A stretch of 64,000 nucleotides of DNA from QHXQ01 sp036389395 (GTDB lineage Bacteria; Acidobacteriota; Blastocatellia; Pyrinomonadales; Pyrinomonadaceae): the NCBI GenBank assembly GCA_036389395.1, contig DASVPY010000008.1, positions 4,894 to 68,893 of the forward strand. The letters run 5' to 3'. The position numbers and the translations under genes are program-made. Under the pieces are notes generated by a model. That model ran no database searches. It was not told the DNA's origin and saw only the letters and a program-made list of their open reading frames with translations. This document shows, piece after piece, positions 7,991-16,644 of the stretch; position 1 is the stretch's first letter, and the number at the start of each line of letters is the position of its first letter.

Positions 7991-9493
7991 TCATTCAAAC
8001 CTCAGCGAATCGAAAATCAGTTGCACCCCTTCGTCAACTCTTTGCCAGTCTTCGTCGGGCGCTAGGAACGTGATCATTGCGTTCGCTCTGCCGGCGTTGA
8101 GCTGAAAAAAATCCTGCGTGTAAGGGACGCTCACGCCCAACAGGCTGCCGGAATATTTGTGCCGAATCCCCTGTAGGTCTTGCCCGCGGACGGTTCTGCG
8201 CACCTCAAGGGTCTGGCTTTCGGAGATGGACACGATTGGTGTGGCCGCCGGTCTTTCTTTCGCCATGTCCGTGGCGAGTTTATTTACGTCCAGAGGTATT
8301 TCCGGCGGGACGACGAGCATGATGAAAGCGCCGGGGCCGGCCATGTCGATACTTATGCGCCGCGCTCTGCCCTCGGCGATATAGTCGTCGGTGATGTCCC
8401 AATTGCTGTGGTATGTAAAACTCACGCCGTCTTTGTCGTACCTGACTATTTCATACGCGGCGTTCTGACCGGCCGGGTTCATTAGTTGATTGATCTTATA
8501 CTGCAAGACAAACGCACCCGCGACCAGCAGAACGCTAAGAGTGATTACGACCGGGATCAGGGCGCGGCTCTGTCTCGGCTTCGGCCCCCCGCCCATTTGT
8601 GAGACGAACTCGTGCACGCGCGTGCCGCCGAAGCGGGCCGCGAACTGGCTCTGCCGGGCGACGCGGCCGCGCTCGTCGAGCGTGAAGAGCGCGCCCTTCG
8701 GGTCGTAACCGGGCAGGAAGATGTCGCGCCGCATGAACGTGTGCCGCAGCTCGTGCCAGTGCCGCGCGGCGCTCCGCGCGTCGCCGTGGTAATACTTCGT
8801 CGGCGGCATGAGGTAGACGGTCTTCGCGCGGTAGTCCTTCAGCCGCTCCATCTCCCACATGACGCCTTCGCTCGTGCCGGGGACGATGAAGATGACTTGC
8901 GCCTGCCGCATCAGCAGCAGCACGAGCGCCTCCCAGTCGGCGTCGGTTGACGGCAAGCGGCCGGCCCCGAGTTTCTCGCCGGGCCGGCCCAGGGCTATCG
9001 TCGGGTAGCGGTAGGGCGCTTCGGACGAGACCAGCAGGTCGAGCGTCTCGCGGTCGAGGCCGAAAAAATCGCCTTCCAGCAGGAGATACCACCAGAGTCC
9101 CTTCCTGCGCTTCAGCCGCTCCTCCTGGGCGAAGGAGCGTAGGTAGAGCGAGAAAGGTTCCGCGGCCCCCTGTTGCAGTCGGTCTAACAGCAGGGCCGCT
9201 CGTAGGTCGCGCGTGATCTGCCGCTTCTGGCGGCCGGCCCGGTAGAAGACCGCGGCGCAGTTACGCCCCAGGATGAACACCAGCGGCAGCGCGAGCCAGG
9301 GGAGGAAAATCCGCGGCGACGTGAGTTGCGGTTTCCCCTTCCCCATCAACTCGTCCCTGAGTGCGCTGTGGACGGAAGGGACGAGGACGTAATACTGATA
9401 GAACTGCTTGACGGCGATAAAGGTACTGAACCCCACAAGGGCCATCGCCACCTGTAGGAAGGTCAACCGACGGATGCGCTGTCTCACAGTCAT
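7991..9493 (-). CDS. Membrane protein: cytosolic 'LRSF' domain plus extracytoplasmic PsbP-like domain
   Basis: A 500-residue protein. Two helices lie near residues 14-35 and 62-80, followed by a soluble region with the recurrent signature FSLYLRSFAQEE, TIALGRPGEK, DADWEALVLLLMRQAQVIFIVPGTSEGVMWEME. That pattern recurs in bacterial membrane proteins and looks like a Rossmann-type TIR/SLOG-like nucleotide-binding fold (inference). A third helix (about 318-335) crosses the membrane. The C-terminal 150 residues (YEIVRYDKDGVSFTYHSNWDI ... DEGVQLIFDSLRFE) resemble a PsbP/DcrB-type domain. The arrangement suggests an outside ligand-binding part coupled to a cytosolic module. It is probably co-transcribed with the small membrane protein 9 bp upstream. 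Confidence 0.72.
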   Translation of the reverse strand: MTVRQRIRRLTFLQVAMALVGFSTFIAVKQFYQYYVLVPSVHSALRDELMGKGKPQLTSPRIFLPWLALPLVFILGRNCAAVFYRAGRQKRQITRDLRAALLLDRLQQGAAEPFSLYLRSFAQEERLKRRKGLWWYLLLEGDFFGLDRETLDLLVSSEAPYRYPTIALGRPGEKLGAGRLPSTDADWEALVLLLMRQAQVIFIVPGTSEGVMWEMERLKDYRAKTVYLMPPTKYYHGDARSAARHWHELRHTFMRRDIFLPGYDPKGALFTLDERGRVARQSQFAARFGGTRVHEFVSQMGGGPKPRQSRALIPVVITLSVLLVAGAFVLQYKINQLMNPAGQNAAYEIVRYDKDGVSFTYHSNWDITDDYIAEGRARRISIDMAGPGAFIMLVVPPEIPLDVNKLATDMAKERPAATPIVSISESQTLEVRRTVRGQDLQGIRHKYSGSLLGVSVPYTQDFFQLNAGRANAMITFLAPDEDWQRVDEGVQLIFDSLRFE

Positions 9494-9501
9494 AAGAGGT
9501 C

Positions 9502-9903
9502 TCAGCCGCCCGCCGCCTTGCTCTGACTCACGCCGCTCAAGAGATGAAGCACTATCCCGGCCGCGATGGTGTACGCGCCCCAGTGACTCAGAGGCGTGTA
9601 CAAGTTAGCCAGCCGCGGCTCGTAGAAGAACGCGGCGACGAACAGCAGGGAGGCGATAAAAATAAGGGCCGAGCCGAGCAGTTGCAGGACTCTGGGCCAA
9701 AGCCCCGGCCGGTAGTTGAAATAAGCCGCGAGGCCGAGATTGATCAGCCCGGCCAGCAAGATAAAAATGTGCCTGGTGCGGTACAACAGCCTGACCCCGT
9801 CGGGCACGCCGACCATGTGGTTGTAATACTTGTCCATGTACTGCCCCGTCAACATGAAGGCTATCAGGACAAGGATGCCGAAGGTCAGATGAAGTTTCCT
9901 CAT
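9502..9903 (-). CDS. Four-helix small membrane protein
   Basis: A 133-residue protein with hydrophobic segments at about residues 5-20, 47-66, 73-95 and 108-125. The loop after the first segment reads QYMDKYYNHM. I recognise no family. It ends 8 bp before the start of the 500-residue LRSF/PsbP-like protein on the same strand, so it is probably translated from the same transcript and may be its membrane partner. Confidence 0.7.
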   Translation of the reverse strand: MRKLHLTFGILVLIAFMLTGQYMDKYYNHMVGVPDGVRLLYRTRHIFILLAGLINLGLAAYFNYRPGLWPRVLQLLGSALIFIASLLFVAAFFYEPRLANLYTPLSHWGAYTIAAGIVLHLLSGVSQSKAAGG

Positions 9904-9936
9904 CTCATCCTGCCGCGGATTCAGATTGTTAATAAG

Positions 9937-10224
9937 CTAGACGCCTGCGACCAGGATCATCTGGCTGCGCGCCGTCGCCTGCCGCAGCGCCTTCGCCTCC
10001 GCGTACTCGGCCGAACTCCACCACGCCTTCGCGCGTTCCGCCGAAGGGAACTCCAGGATCACCAGCCGCTTGGGCAACCACTCGCCTTCCAGCGACTCGA
10101 CCTCGCCGCCCCTGACGAGGAAGCGCCCGCCGTAGGCCGCCAGCGTCGGCGGCACCATCTGCTTGTAGGTCTCGTACCTCTCTTTATCCTGCACCTCGAT
10201 CTCGGCGACTATGTAAGCTGCCAT
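9937..10224 (-). CDS. DUF1330 family protein
   Basis: A 95-residue protein with the DUF1330 layout: an N-terminal strand AAYIVAEIEVQDKERYETYKQMVPPTLAAYGGRFLVRGG, the LPKRLVILEFPSAERAKAWWSS core, and a C-terminal strand ending MILVAGV. These are dimeric alpha/beta-barrel proteins of the ferredoxin-like type with no agreed activity. The start has AGGAG eight bases upstream. The length is normal for the family. Confidence 0.9.
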   Translation of the reverse strand: MAAYIVAEIEVQDKERYETYKQMVPPTLAAYGGRFLVRGGEVESLEGEWLPKRLVILEFPSAERAKAWWSSAEYAEAKALRQATARSQMILVAGV

Positions 10225-10509
10225 GGCACGAACTCCTGTGTCCCGTCGGTGAACTTCTTTCGCTGTTCTCGTAAGAGAGAAATCGGCTCACGCCCGTGTT
10301 AAGCCGCGCCGAGCATAAAGCATTCGAGCCGGCGGAAACAACGCGACGCTGAAAGGCAGGCTGTTGCGAAGGAAGACTATCGAAGCGGCGCGTCGCAGGC
10401 AGACGAAGGTCGCGCTCTTCGCGCGCCGCCGGGCCGCCCCCTGATGCGCCCGTACTCTTCCGCCCGATGGTCGCCGCGTGCAGTTGACCAATCAACGCGA
10501 CGTGCTCGA

Positions 10510-10962
10510 TTAAACTCTAGTCCACTGCACCTCACCACCCATTATGCTGCCCTCTTTCGTATATCCCCACCATCGCCCATCAAATTCTTTGCTTAATGGA
10601 TCTAACTTGAGAAGTATTACACCTGTCAGAGAAATCCTAGTATCCGGGAAATGATATGAAAGGGTAAAAATATTTGACATAGAGAAACGACCATATATTA
10701 AGTACGTCCCTTTAGCCTCTTGTGCCTTCCCCAAAATACGAAAGCCTTTTCGCTTCTCAATAGTGATTATATCTTCGGTATATAGTGTCTTATGCGCACC
10801 TTCTCCAACGTACCACTTACCCCGCCATGTCCCGATTACGTTTGGGATACCAATACCTCTTGAGCGGAAGGCCTCAATCCAATTCGGCAAGAACTGTTCT
10901 AAGGTTATGCCAAGAATAATGCCGCCCACCCCGATGAAGGCAGCAATTATTGTGGTATCCAT
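10510..10962 (-). CDS. One-TM protein with beta-rich C-terminal domain
   Basis: A 150-residue protein from the ATG at 10962 (AAGGGAG ten bases upstream; an in-frame GTG lies 24 bp further out). Residues 3-22 are one hydrophobic helix. The rest is rich in strands and aromatic residues (GTWRGKWYV, YLIYGRF, FTLSYHF, FDGRWWGYT, GGEVQWTRV), suggesting a small lipocalin-like barrel. The layout is reminiscent of membrane-tethered beta-barrel effectors such as Cap15 of CBASS, but Cap15 has two TM helices and no cyclase gene is nearby, so this is only an architectural analogy. The gene is clearly AT-richer than the window, which suggests recent transfer. Confidence 0.68.
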   Translation of the reverse strand: MDTTIIAAFIGVGGIILGITLEQFLPNWIEAFRSRGIGIPNVIGTWRGKWYVGEGAHKTLYTEDIITIEKRKGFRILGKAQEAKGTYLIYGRFSMSNIFTLSYHFPDTRISLTGVILLKLDPLSKEFDGRWWGYTKEGSIMGGEVQWTRV

Positions 10963-11020
10963 TTGTGAGATGCTCCCTTTCAGCACGAATAATCGAGTAC
11001 CCTAATTGTAGCTGTCAACA

Positions 11021-11281
11021 TTAGCCGTCTAACGCCCAGTAGACCGTGACGTTCGGCCTAACACCGCTCAGAGCCGGGTTAGACCTATAGTCATTGAATC
11101 TGCCCCAGGGGCGTCTTTTCCCGAAAGTATTGGTGGAAGCAGCCCAGCAGCCGACTTTTACCGAAACCGCGTCAGGAATTATAAGCCTCAACTCGTCTGC
11201 TGCCACACTCGGAAAGGCGTTGTGAAGTAGCGCCTCATTTTCCTCGGCAGGCTGCGACCGTACAATAAACGCCTGACTCAT
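11021..11281 (-). CDS. Possible small cassette-like ORF (86 aa)
   Basis: An ATG at 11281 opens an 86-residue frame (MSQAFIVRSQPAEENEALL... VTVYWALDG) with natural amino-acid composition in an otherwise gene-poor 360-bp gap. Its last 20 codons run through the attC-like sequence at 11027-11084, a habit of integron cassette genes. I recognise no family, and the frame continues upstream without a stop into the shadow of the sigma gene on the other strand. Treat it as tentative. Confidence 0.35.
   Translation of the reverse strand: MSQAFIVRSQPAEENEALLHNAFPSVAADELRLIIPDAVSVKVGCWAASTNTFGKRRPWGRFNDYRSNPALSGVRPNVTVYWALDG
11027..11084 (-). other. attC-like sequence
   Basis: A 58-bp stretch is bounded by GTCTAAC (11027-11033) and GTTAGAC (11078-11084), which fit the RYYYAAC and GTTRRRY consensus of integron recombination sites. 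The end stem continues two pairs past a bulged base. Internal L-box pairing is weak, there is no integrase gene in the window and no second site was found, so this could be chance. Confidence 0.3.
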
Positions 11282-11323
11282 TCGTCTACAGTCGTGGGCG
11301 GAGGGCGCGGCGGGATTGGCGGG

Positions 11324-11881
11324 ATGACGGCCGAACAGGACGAGCGAATCTCGGAGGTGGTCGAGCGGGAGCAGTCCCGGCTGCGCCGCTTTATCAGCCG
11401 GCGCGTGCCCGACCCGCGCGACGCCGAGGACATCTTGCAGGAAGTCTTCTACGAGTTGGTCGAGGCGAACCGGCTGCTGATGCCGATTGATCACGTCACC
11501 GGCTGGCTGTTCCGCGTGGCGCGCAACCGCATCACAGACCTCTTCCGCAAGCGCCGGCCCGAGCGTTTCGGCGCGGCGGCCGTCATGGACGAGGACGGCG
11601 AGTGGTTGCAGTTGGCCGACCTGCTGCCCGCGCCCGACGCCGGCCCCCATGCGCTCTACGCGCGCAGCGTCCTGCTCGCCGAACTCGAACTGGCGGTCGC
11701 GGAGTTGCCGCCGGAGCAGCGCGCGGTGTTCGTCGCGCACGAGTTGGAGGGGCGCAGCTTCAGGGAGTTGGCCGCCGCGACCGGCGTGAGCATTAACACG
11801 CTGCTCGCGCGCAAACGCTACGCGGTGCTGCGCCTGCGCGCGCGGCTGCAAAGCGTCTACGACGAATTCACGAAGGCGTGA
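11324..11881 (+). CDS. ECF-type RNA polymerase sigma factor
   Basis: A protein of 185 residues from the ATG at 11324; an in-frame GTG 30 bp upstream is possible. Region 2 is clear (RRFISRRVPDPRDAEDILQEVFYELVEANR, then HVTGWLFRVARNRITDLFRKRR). Region 4 contains LAELELAVAELPPEQRAVFVAHELEGRSFRELAAATGVSINTLLARKRYAVLRLR, with the helix-turn-helix. No zinc-finger anti-sigma gene follows; instead a small membrane protein begins 13 bp downstream and may act as its membrane regulator. The regulon is unknown. Confidence 0.9.
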   Translation: MTAEQDERISEVVEREQSRLRRFISRRVPDPRDAEDILQEVFYELVEANRLLMPIDHVTGWLFRVARNRITDLFRKRRPERFGAAAVMDEDGEWLQLADLLPAPDAGPHALYARSVLLAELELAVAELPPEQRAVFVAHELEGRSFRELAAATGVSINTLLARKRYAVLRLRARLQSVYDEFTKA

Positions 11882-11893
11882 GGGATCGAAGCT

Positions 11894-12244
11894 ATGAGAC
11901 CGAGGTTGAAAAGGCTACTGTTCATCGCCCCGGCGGCGCTCCTGGGGATGTTGCTCTTCATGGCCCTCGGCGGCCAGATCGTGATGAGCCTGTGGAACTG
12001 GCTGCTGCCGCCGCTCTTCGGCTGGCGCGAGGTCAACTTCTGGCAGGCGCTCGGCCTGCTGGCGCTGTGCCGCATCCTCTTCGGCGGCTTCGGCCTCAAC
12101 GGCGGCGGCCGACGTTCCTATGCCCGCCGCCGCATGGACGAGCGCTACGCGCACATGACGCCCGAGGAACGCGAGCGCTTCCGGCAAGGCGTGCGCGAAC
12201 GCTGGGGCGCGGGCCCCGCCGACGACGAGAGCCAGGAGCGTTGA
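11894..12244 (+). CDS. Small membrane protein linked to ECF sigma gene
   Basis: A 116-residue protein with two hydrophobic segments (about 8-30 and 46-64), then a Gly/Arg stretch and a charged tail containing MTPEERERFRQGVRERWG. It starts 13 bp after the ECF sigma factor stop codon, so the two are almost certainly co-transcribed. Similar short two-helix proteins commonly follow ECF genes and may control the sigma factor, but this is position-based inference. No enzymatic motif is present. Confidence 0.75.
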   Translation: MRPRLKRLLFIAPAALLGMLLFMALGGQIVMSLWNWLLPPLFGWREVNFWQALGLLALCRILFGGFGLNGGGRRSYARRRMDERYAHMTPEERERFRQGVRERWGAGPADDESQER

Positions 12245-12262
12245 AGCAAGAAGCGTCGAAAC

Positions 12263-12934
12263 TCAAGCGCGCGCCTGGCGCGGTTGGGCTTGCAGCCGCG
12301 GCTGCGTTCGCAGCAAGTTTTGCTTGACGGGGCCGCGCCCGAAGAGGGCGCGCCAACTGATGACGAGCGACGGGACGAAGCACGCGGCCGCGATGAGACT
12401 CCACACCACCGACACGAAGCCGACCTCGCCAAAGGCTTTCACCGCCGGCACGGCCAGTATGGCCCGCGCGAGCACGAAGATCATGGCGAACGGGTAGCTG
12501 CGGATCATCCACTCCTGGTGCTGGCGTATGTCGCCGCGGCGCACGCAGTAGATGGCGACCGCCGTCGTCAGCAGCCACCCGCACGACTGGATGGTCGCGG
12601 CCATCACGAGCGACGGCGGGCCTAAGATGATGGCGACCGGGATCGCCAGCGGCGCGGAGACGACCACCCCGGCCGCGTAGAGCCGGCCCAGGACGCGGTG
12701 CAGTTTCATGCTCCGCTTGCGCAGCCGCGCCGAGAACTGAAACGGCGCGAGCAGCAGCGCGAGCGCGCCCGCGACCCCGTGCGGCAGCAGCAGCCACTTC
12801 ACCGGCTCGACGTGCCGCCAGACGGGCGCGCGCGCGTCCAGAAACGGCGTCTCGTAGAGGTAGAAGACGAACAGCGTCAGCAGGCCGAAGACGGCGAAGA
12901 AGACCCGTTTGGCCGAAGTCGTGCGGACTGACAT
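12263..12934 (-). CDS. DUF2306 multi-pass membrane protein
   Basis: A protein of 223 residues from the ATG at 12934, which has GGGAGG seven bases upstream; the longer open frame above it is a GC artefact. Six or so hydrophobic helices are evident. The segment KLHRVLGRLYAAGVVVSAPLAI and the later RRGDIRQHQEWMIRSYPFA carry the conserved His/Arg residues typical of DUF2306 proteins, which may coordinate haem or metal (inference). It is convergent with the sigma/membrane-protein pair, with only 18 bp between. Role unknown. Confidence 0.85.
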   Translation of the reverse strand: MSVRTTSAKRVFFAVFGLLTLFVFYLYETPFLDARAPVWRHVEPVKWLLLPHGVAGALALLLAPFQFSARLRKRSMKLHRVLGRLYAAGVVVSAPLAIPVAIILGPPSLVMAATIQSCGWLLTTAVAIYCVRRGDIRQHQEWMIRSYPFAMIFVLARAILAVPAVKAFGEVGFVSVVWSLIAAACFVPSLVISWRALFGRGPVKQNLLRTQPRLQAQPRQARA

Positions 12935-13182
12935 AAAGCGACCTCCCCAGCGCGGCGTTAGCGTCACCCCTCGGCGGCAAGCGCGCCGCCTCCCTACCTC
13001 TATACGCGCAGAGCGCCCGCCGCAGAGATCACCGGCGGGTGCAACTTTTTGGGCGCTGCGGGGGCGCGGCGACTCGGGGGCCACGCTTCCGCCAGTTAAC
13101 GCTGTGTGTGTAGGCCGCGTCGCGGTCAGACGGCGGGCGCGGGCGGGGCTGACGATCCGCCGAGCCGCGGGGCGCTTAAACT

Positions 13183-14643
13183 TTATTCGTACCAATCAAC
13201 GTCAATGTAATAAGGCAGGATGTGTCGGTTGGTCGCCTCCGGGGGGCGGCCGAACAGATTCTTAGGTGGGTCAATGCCGTGGCGGATAAGCACGAGGTCG
13301 TAGGGCGCAGGCTCCAACATCGCCCCGCCGCCGCCTTTCATTTCTTTGTTGTAGATGTTTTCGCAGCGGGCCACGCCGAAGGTAACCCGATGACGCTTCT
13401 TCAGGCACTCACTGCGAACTGAACGGCAAGCGTGTCCGTCCGCGCTCTCTACATCAACGATCTCCCTGTGCTCCTGAAGTACCTCTATCCCGTATCGCTT
13501 TTTTATGTATGCAGAGACGAGCAGGACCAGGACGCGGTTCAGGGGGTAGCAGTTCGCGAAGTGGGTGCAGGGATAAGACAGCGTGACGTCTATTTCTGAA
13601 GGCAGCCCCCGCAGAATGTCATCCATCGCCGCTTGCAAATCGGGGTAAGTCGCGCCGCTGTCTACCAGCCCTTGCACAACCTCTTTACACTTTTGATGGA
13701 GCAGGTGCTGACTACGACAGTCGTACCGGGTCGTATTCCATAAATACGAGCGCAGGCTGGTCTCCTCGGCGGCCCGGACAGCCACCTCGATTGCATCCCG
13801 GACACCAAGCGGCAGTCTGTTATAGACATCTCTAACAGACTCATACTTAGTGAGTACGCGCAAGAAATCCTGTAACGCGCCGTCGCCGCCGCCCGAGATC
13901 AGAACCCTCCTCCGCGAGTTGGAAGCGACTCCCCAGTCGGGCGTCCTGAGTTGATCGGACTGCCAGAACTCGATTCCTTCGTAGCCATGCCGCCCCGCCT
14001 CGGTTCTTTCCCGGCCCACACCGATGCAAGACACAATCGCGGCAAAGCGGTGCGGGCCGCCGGCGATGCGATGTCCGCCTAAATCCACGAACTCTACCGG
14101 TACTTGCCCCCCCAGCGCGTCTATATCAAGCTCTGTGAGTCCCTTGGGGTTCTCCAGTGTGGTCTCGGTCTCGAATGTCATTACGGGGGATCTGTGGACG
14201 AACTTATTCAGCTTGGTCCTCCACGCGAGCGCCACCGCGGCAGCGTGCCCGTCAGTCCAACTGAGCGGTAACTCAACCCCCCGTAACGGGAAGCGACCCT
14301 GCTGCCAGTGCTCGGCGGGCCAGTCGTAGTTCGTCGGGCTGATCCATCGTGTGTCACACGGGAGTTGGCGCTTGAAGGCGTTATCCTCGGCTTCGATGAG
14401 CGTCGTCCGGACGCCGCGCTGCGCCGCCACCATCGCTGCCGTGGCCCCGGCCGCGCCCGCACCGACCACCAAGAGCGGCTTATCGGGACCAATAATTCTT
14501 TCTTTTATCGCGCAATCGGCCAGCATGAAGCCGCGTATGATCTGATCGCGGATGCTTATCGGGTAGAGTTTGGTGCCGATGTCAAAAAGGAAGTCCCTGC
14601 GGCCTTTCGATTTTACTCTGTGGGTGAGGAGGAACGGGTGCAC
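13183..14643 (-). CDS. FAD/NAD(P)-binding protein, accessory type
   Basis: A protein of 486 residues from the GTG at 14643, preceded by AGGGGAG at proper spacing; the open frame extends 22 codons further without a site. A Rossmann dinucleotide motif (PLLVVGAGAAGATAAMVAAQRGVRTTLIE) lies near residues 55-85. A second nucleotide-binding stretch (RVLISGGGDGALQDFL) follows near 245-260, so it has the two-site pattern of flavoprotein oxidoreductases. The rest lacks recognised features except several cysteines (CDTRW, YPCTHFANC, CRSVRSEC). Base composition is lower in GC than neighbouring core genes. With the gene upstream (14773-15441) it forms a same-strand cassette of unknown role. Confidence 0.75.
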   Translation of the reverse strand: MHPFLLTHRVKSKGRRDFLFDIGTKLYPISIRDQIIRGFMLADCAIKERIIGPDKPLLVVGAGAAGATAAMVAAQRGVRTTLIEAEDNAFKRQLPCDTRWISPTNYDWPAEHWQQGRFPLRGVELPLSWTDGHAAAVALAWRTKLNKFVHRSPVMTFETETTLENPKGLTELDIDALGGQVPVEFVDLGGHRIAGGPHRFAAIVSCIGVGRERTEAGRHGYEGIEFWQSDQLRTPDWGVASNSRRRVLISGGGDGALQDFLRVLTKYESVRDVYNRLPLGVRDAIEVAVRAAEETSLRSYLWNTTRYDCRSQHLLHQKCKEVVQGLVDSGATYPDLQAAMDDILRGLPSEIDVTLSYPCTHFANCYPLNRVLVLLVSAYIKKRYGIEVLQEHREIVDVESADGHACRSVRSECLKKRHRVTFGVARCENIYNKEMKGGGGAMLEPAPYDLVLIRHGIDPPKNLFGRPPEATNRHILPYYIDVDWYE

Positions 14644-14772
14644 AGTTATCTCCCCTAACAGCCAAGCTAACGCCACATCACCTATAAAGCAGTGAAGACA
14701 CAAAAGCACTGCTCAAGCCTAAAGTTTGAGAGTGCTCTGATAGGCTGGGTTATACGTGCAAGTCGTGGTGGT

Positions 14773-15441
14773 TCAGCGAGTGCCCCCCACGACTTGCTCC
14801 ATCACGTTTCCTGGCGGAGGAGCCGTGCCTGCTATCGGCGTTTTTCCCCAAATGATCTGATCGAAGTCGTCCGCGCCGTAGTTACTCGCGACCTGAGCGC
14901 GCAACGCCTCAAGGGCCTGCTCCTTATTACTAGCCCCGCGTGCCCAGTCGCTCAGGACGACGCCGAGGTCAGGCAACGCCGAGACCAAACGGTGGCGCTC
15001 GGCCGGCGCTAGCTGCCCGAAGTCAACAAGCACGGCGATACTCGGCAACCGCTTCACCCCGTGCGCCCGCGTAACCTGCTTGCTATTCGTTAACCACTCA
15101 ATCGCCGTATCAATGCTAAAGCCGCCCCGATGAATAACCAAGCACCAGACGTGATCAAGGTCGTGGGCGCGGAACGCGTACGGCGCGGAGGGTAATACTT
15201 CTATGAGCTTCACTTCGTTCTCACCCGCGCCGGTTACGGTCAGCGTAGACCCGATGAGAGGCGCTCTGCTGCTAACGGCGGTCGCTCTACCTAGAGCGGC
15301 TGAGGTGGTCCCTATAAAACGCATTAGCCACATAAGTCTTGCTGCTCCGCGCGCGAGGGGAACGACGACCCTTGCCAGCCAGTTGGGTTCACTTATATCC
15401 GCTGAGGAGGACTCCTGCTGAAGTTCTGCTACCGGCGCACC
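14773..15441 (-). CDS. Hypothetical protein, partner of the FAD protein
   Basis: A protein of 222 residues from the ATG at 15441, six bases after a perfect AGGAGG. A hydrophobic, Ala-rich stretch (LARVVVPLARGAARLMWLMRFIGTTSAALGRA) lies near residues 22-55. An alpha/beta region follows, with strands VKLIEVLPSAP, HVWCLVIHRGGFS, SIAVLVDFGQLAP and LPDLGVVLSDW. The pattern is reminiscent of a small Rossmann-like or DUF-type domain, but I cannot assign a family. The gap to the FAD gene is 129 bp. Confidence 0.68.
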   Translation of the reverse strand, partial: GAPVAELQQESSSADISEPNWLARVVVPLARGAARLMWLMRFIGTTSAALGRATAVSSRAPLIGSTLTVTGAGENEVKLIEVLPSAPYAFRAHDLDHVWCLVIHRGGFSIDTAIEWLTNSKQVTRAHGVKRLPSIAVLVDFGQLAPAERHRLVSALPDLGVVLSDWARGASNKEQALEALRAQVASNYGADDFDQIIWGKTPIAGTAPPPGNVMEQVVGGTR

Positions 15442-16128
15442 CATAAGCTGCCTCCTGACGGGCAAAAGACTGAACGGGAGGGGGCTCCGATTTTGCGGAG
15501 ACACCCGACTGCCCCAACTCAAGGTTAAGCAACGCGGATGCCAGCGCAATTCAGCTAGCAGAACACAAACGACTAGACATTACCGGGTCGGGTACTTGCG
15601 CGTGAGTGTAACCTTCAGAAACACAATGTGTAGCTGCCTTCACAGGGACGATATTGCCCCGGCGAGCGACAATATGCCGTAAACGCGCAGATTCTACACC
15701 GAACCGGCGATTTGTCAATTACTTTCGATTATTCCCGCCACATTTCACCTCATTAGATGCGCTTTTTAGTGGGGAATGTTCCCTTTTTTATGGCATTCGC
15801 AGTAGCGCCGCCCGCGTCAATTAGTGTAGCTCATAGACGAATTAGCTAATTACATGCCGCTTCCGCGTCGTCGCGGCCACCGAGTTATGCCGCCGGGCGA
15901 GGGCCCGGATGTGGCAGGCGGCGGGCGAAGAGTGACCCGGCTTGTGTTTGAATCCGAGGCCGCCGTCCGCTTGTCGAGCGCGTAGACAAGGTCGAAGCGC
16001 CCGGCGGTGGCGGCGGTGCCGAGGCCGCCAGCGGTGAACTGCACCGGTGCGTCCGTGCCGTTCCGGGCTCGGGGAAGGCGCGGTCGAACGCCGGCCAGTC
16101 CATGCCGCCTTGCCCCGGCGCGCGCGGC
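15442..16128. other. Gene-free, AT-rich boundary region
   Basis: No credible gene is visible. From about 15550 to 15860 the DNA is distinctly AT-richer than the rest of the window, and from 15850 to 16128 it is GC-rich with only short, compositionally odd frames. One of these (from 16044 on the minus strand) begins MQFTAGGLGTAATAGRF and could be a decayed gene end. This is the likely edge of the accessory region before the microcompartment locus. Confidence 0.5.
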
Positions 16129-16644
16129 TCACGCGTCGGGCAGTGCCTCGCGCGCCCAGTAGATGAAGTCCGTCGCGGCGGGCTGCGCGCCGGCCGCGCG
16201 CAGCAACAGCGCGATCTGACCGCGGTGATACCAGGAGTGACCGAACAACTGCGTGAGGATGTCTTCGACCGTGTTGCGGAAGCGCGGCCCCTCCAGACTG
16301 CGGTACTCGCAGACGCGCGCTAACTCCGCCTCCGTCAGCCGCGCGAGGTACTCGCCCCACGCCGCCTCCGTCGCTTCGAGGCGCGCGGCGACTTCCGCCA
16401 GCTCGATCCCTAGGGGGAAGAAGTCCGCGACGCTCGTCGGGCCTTCGGCGGCCGCGCCGAGCCGGTGCAGCCAGAGCCGCCGCGCCTGCGTCACGTGCGC
16501 CAGCAGCGTGACCGCCCTGCGGTAGCCTTCCGCCGCGCGCAACTCTTCGGGCACGGCCGCCAGCGCCGCCAGCGTCCGCGCGTGGCTGTCCCGCTCGTAC
16601 TCGAACCAACGCCGGTAACGTTCGACCGCGCCCACGCTCTCCAC
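16129..16644 (-). CDS. DinB-family (putative metal-dependent) protein
   Basis: A protein of 171 residues from the GTG at 16644, five bases after AGGAGG. It has the DinB/YfiT four-helix layout, with the three-histidine metal site visible as LAHVTQAR near residue 52 and FGHSWYHRGQI near residues 137-147 (H-x3-H). Family members are metal-binding thiol-dependent transferases or hydrolases of mostly unknown substrate. It is the last gene on the minus strand after the shell protein at 16806 and may belong to that transcript. A role in detoxifying a microcompartment intermediate would be speculation. Confidence 0.88.
   Translation of the reverse strand: MESVGAVERYRRWFEYERDSHARTLAALAAVPEELRAAEGYRRAVTLLAHVTQARRLWLHRLGAAAEGPTSVADFFPLGIELAEVAARLEATEAAWGEYLARLTEAELARVCEYRSLEGPRFRNTVEDILTQLFGHSWYHRGQIALLLRAAGAQPAATDFIYWAREALPDA

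Noticed and set aside
15842..16103. Gene remnants between the FAD cassette and the DinB gene
   Set aside because: Two short frames can be joined only by assuming a frameshift, and the product matches nothing I know; reported only as a possible decayed end.
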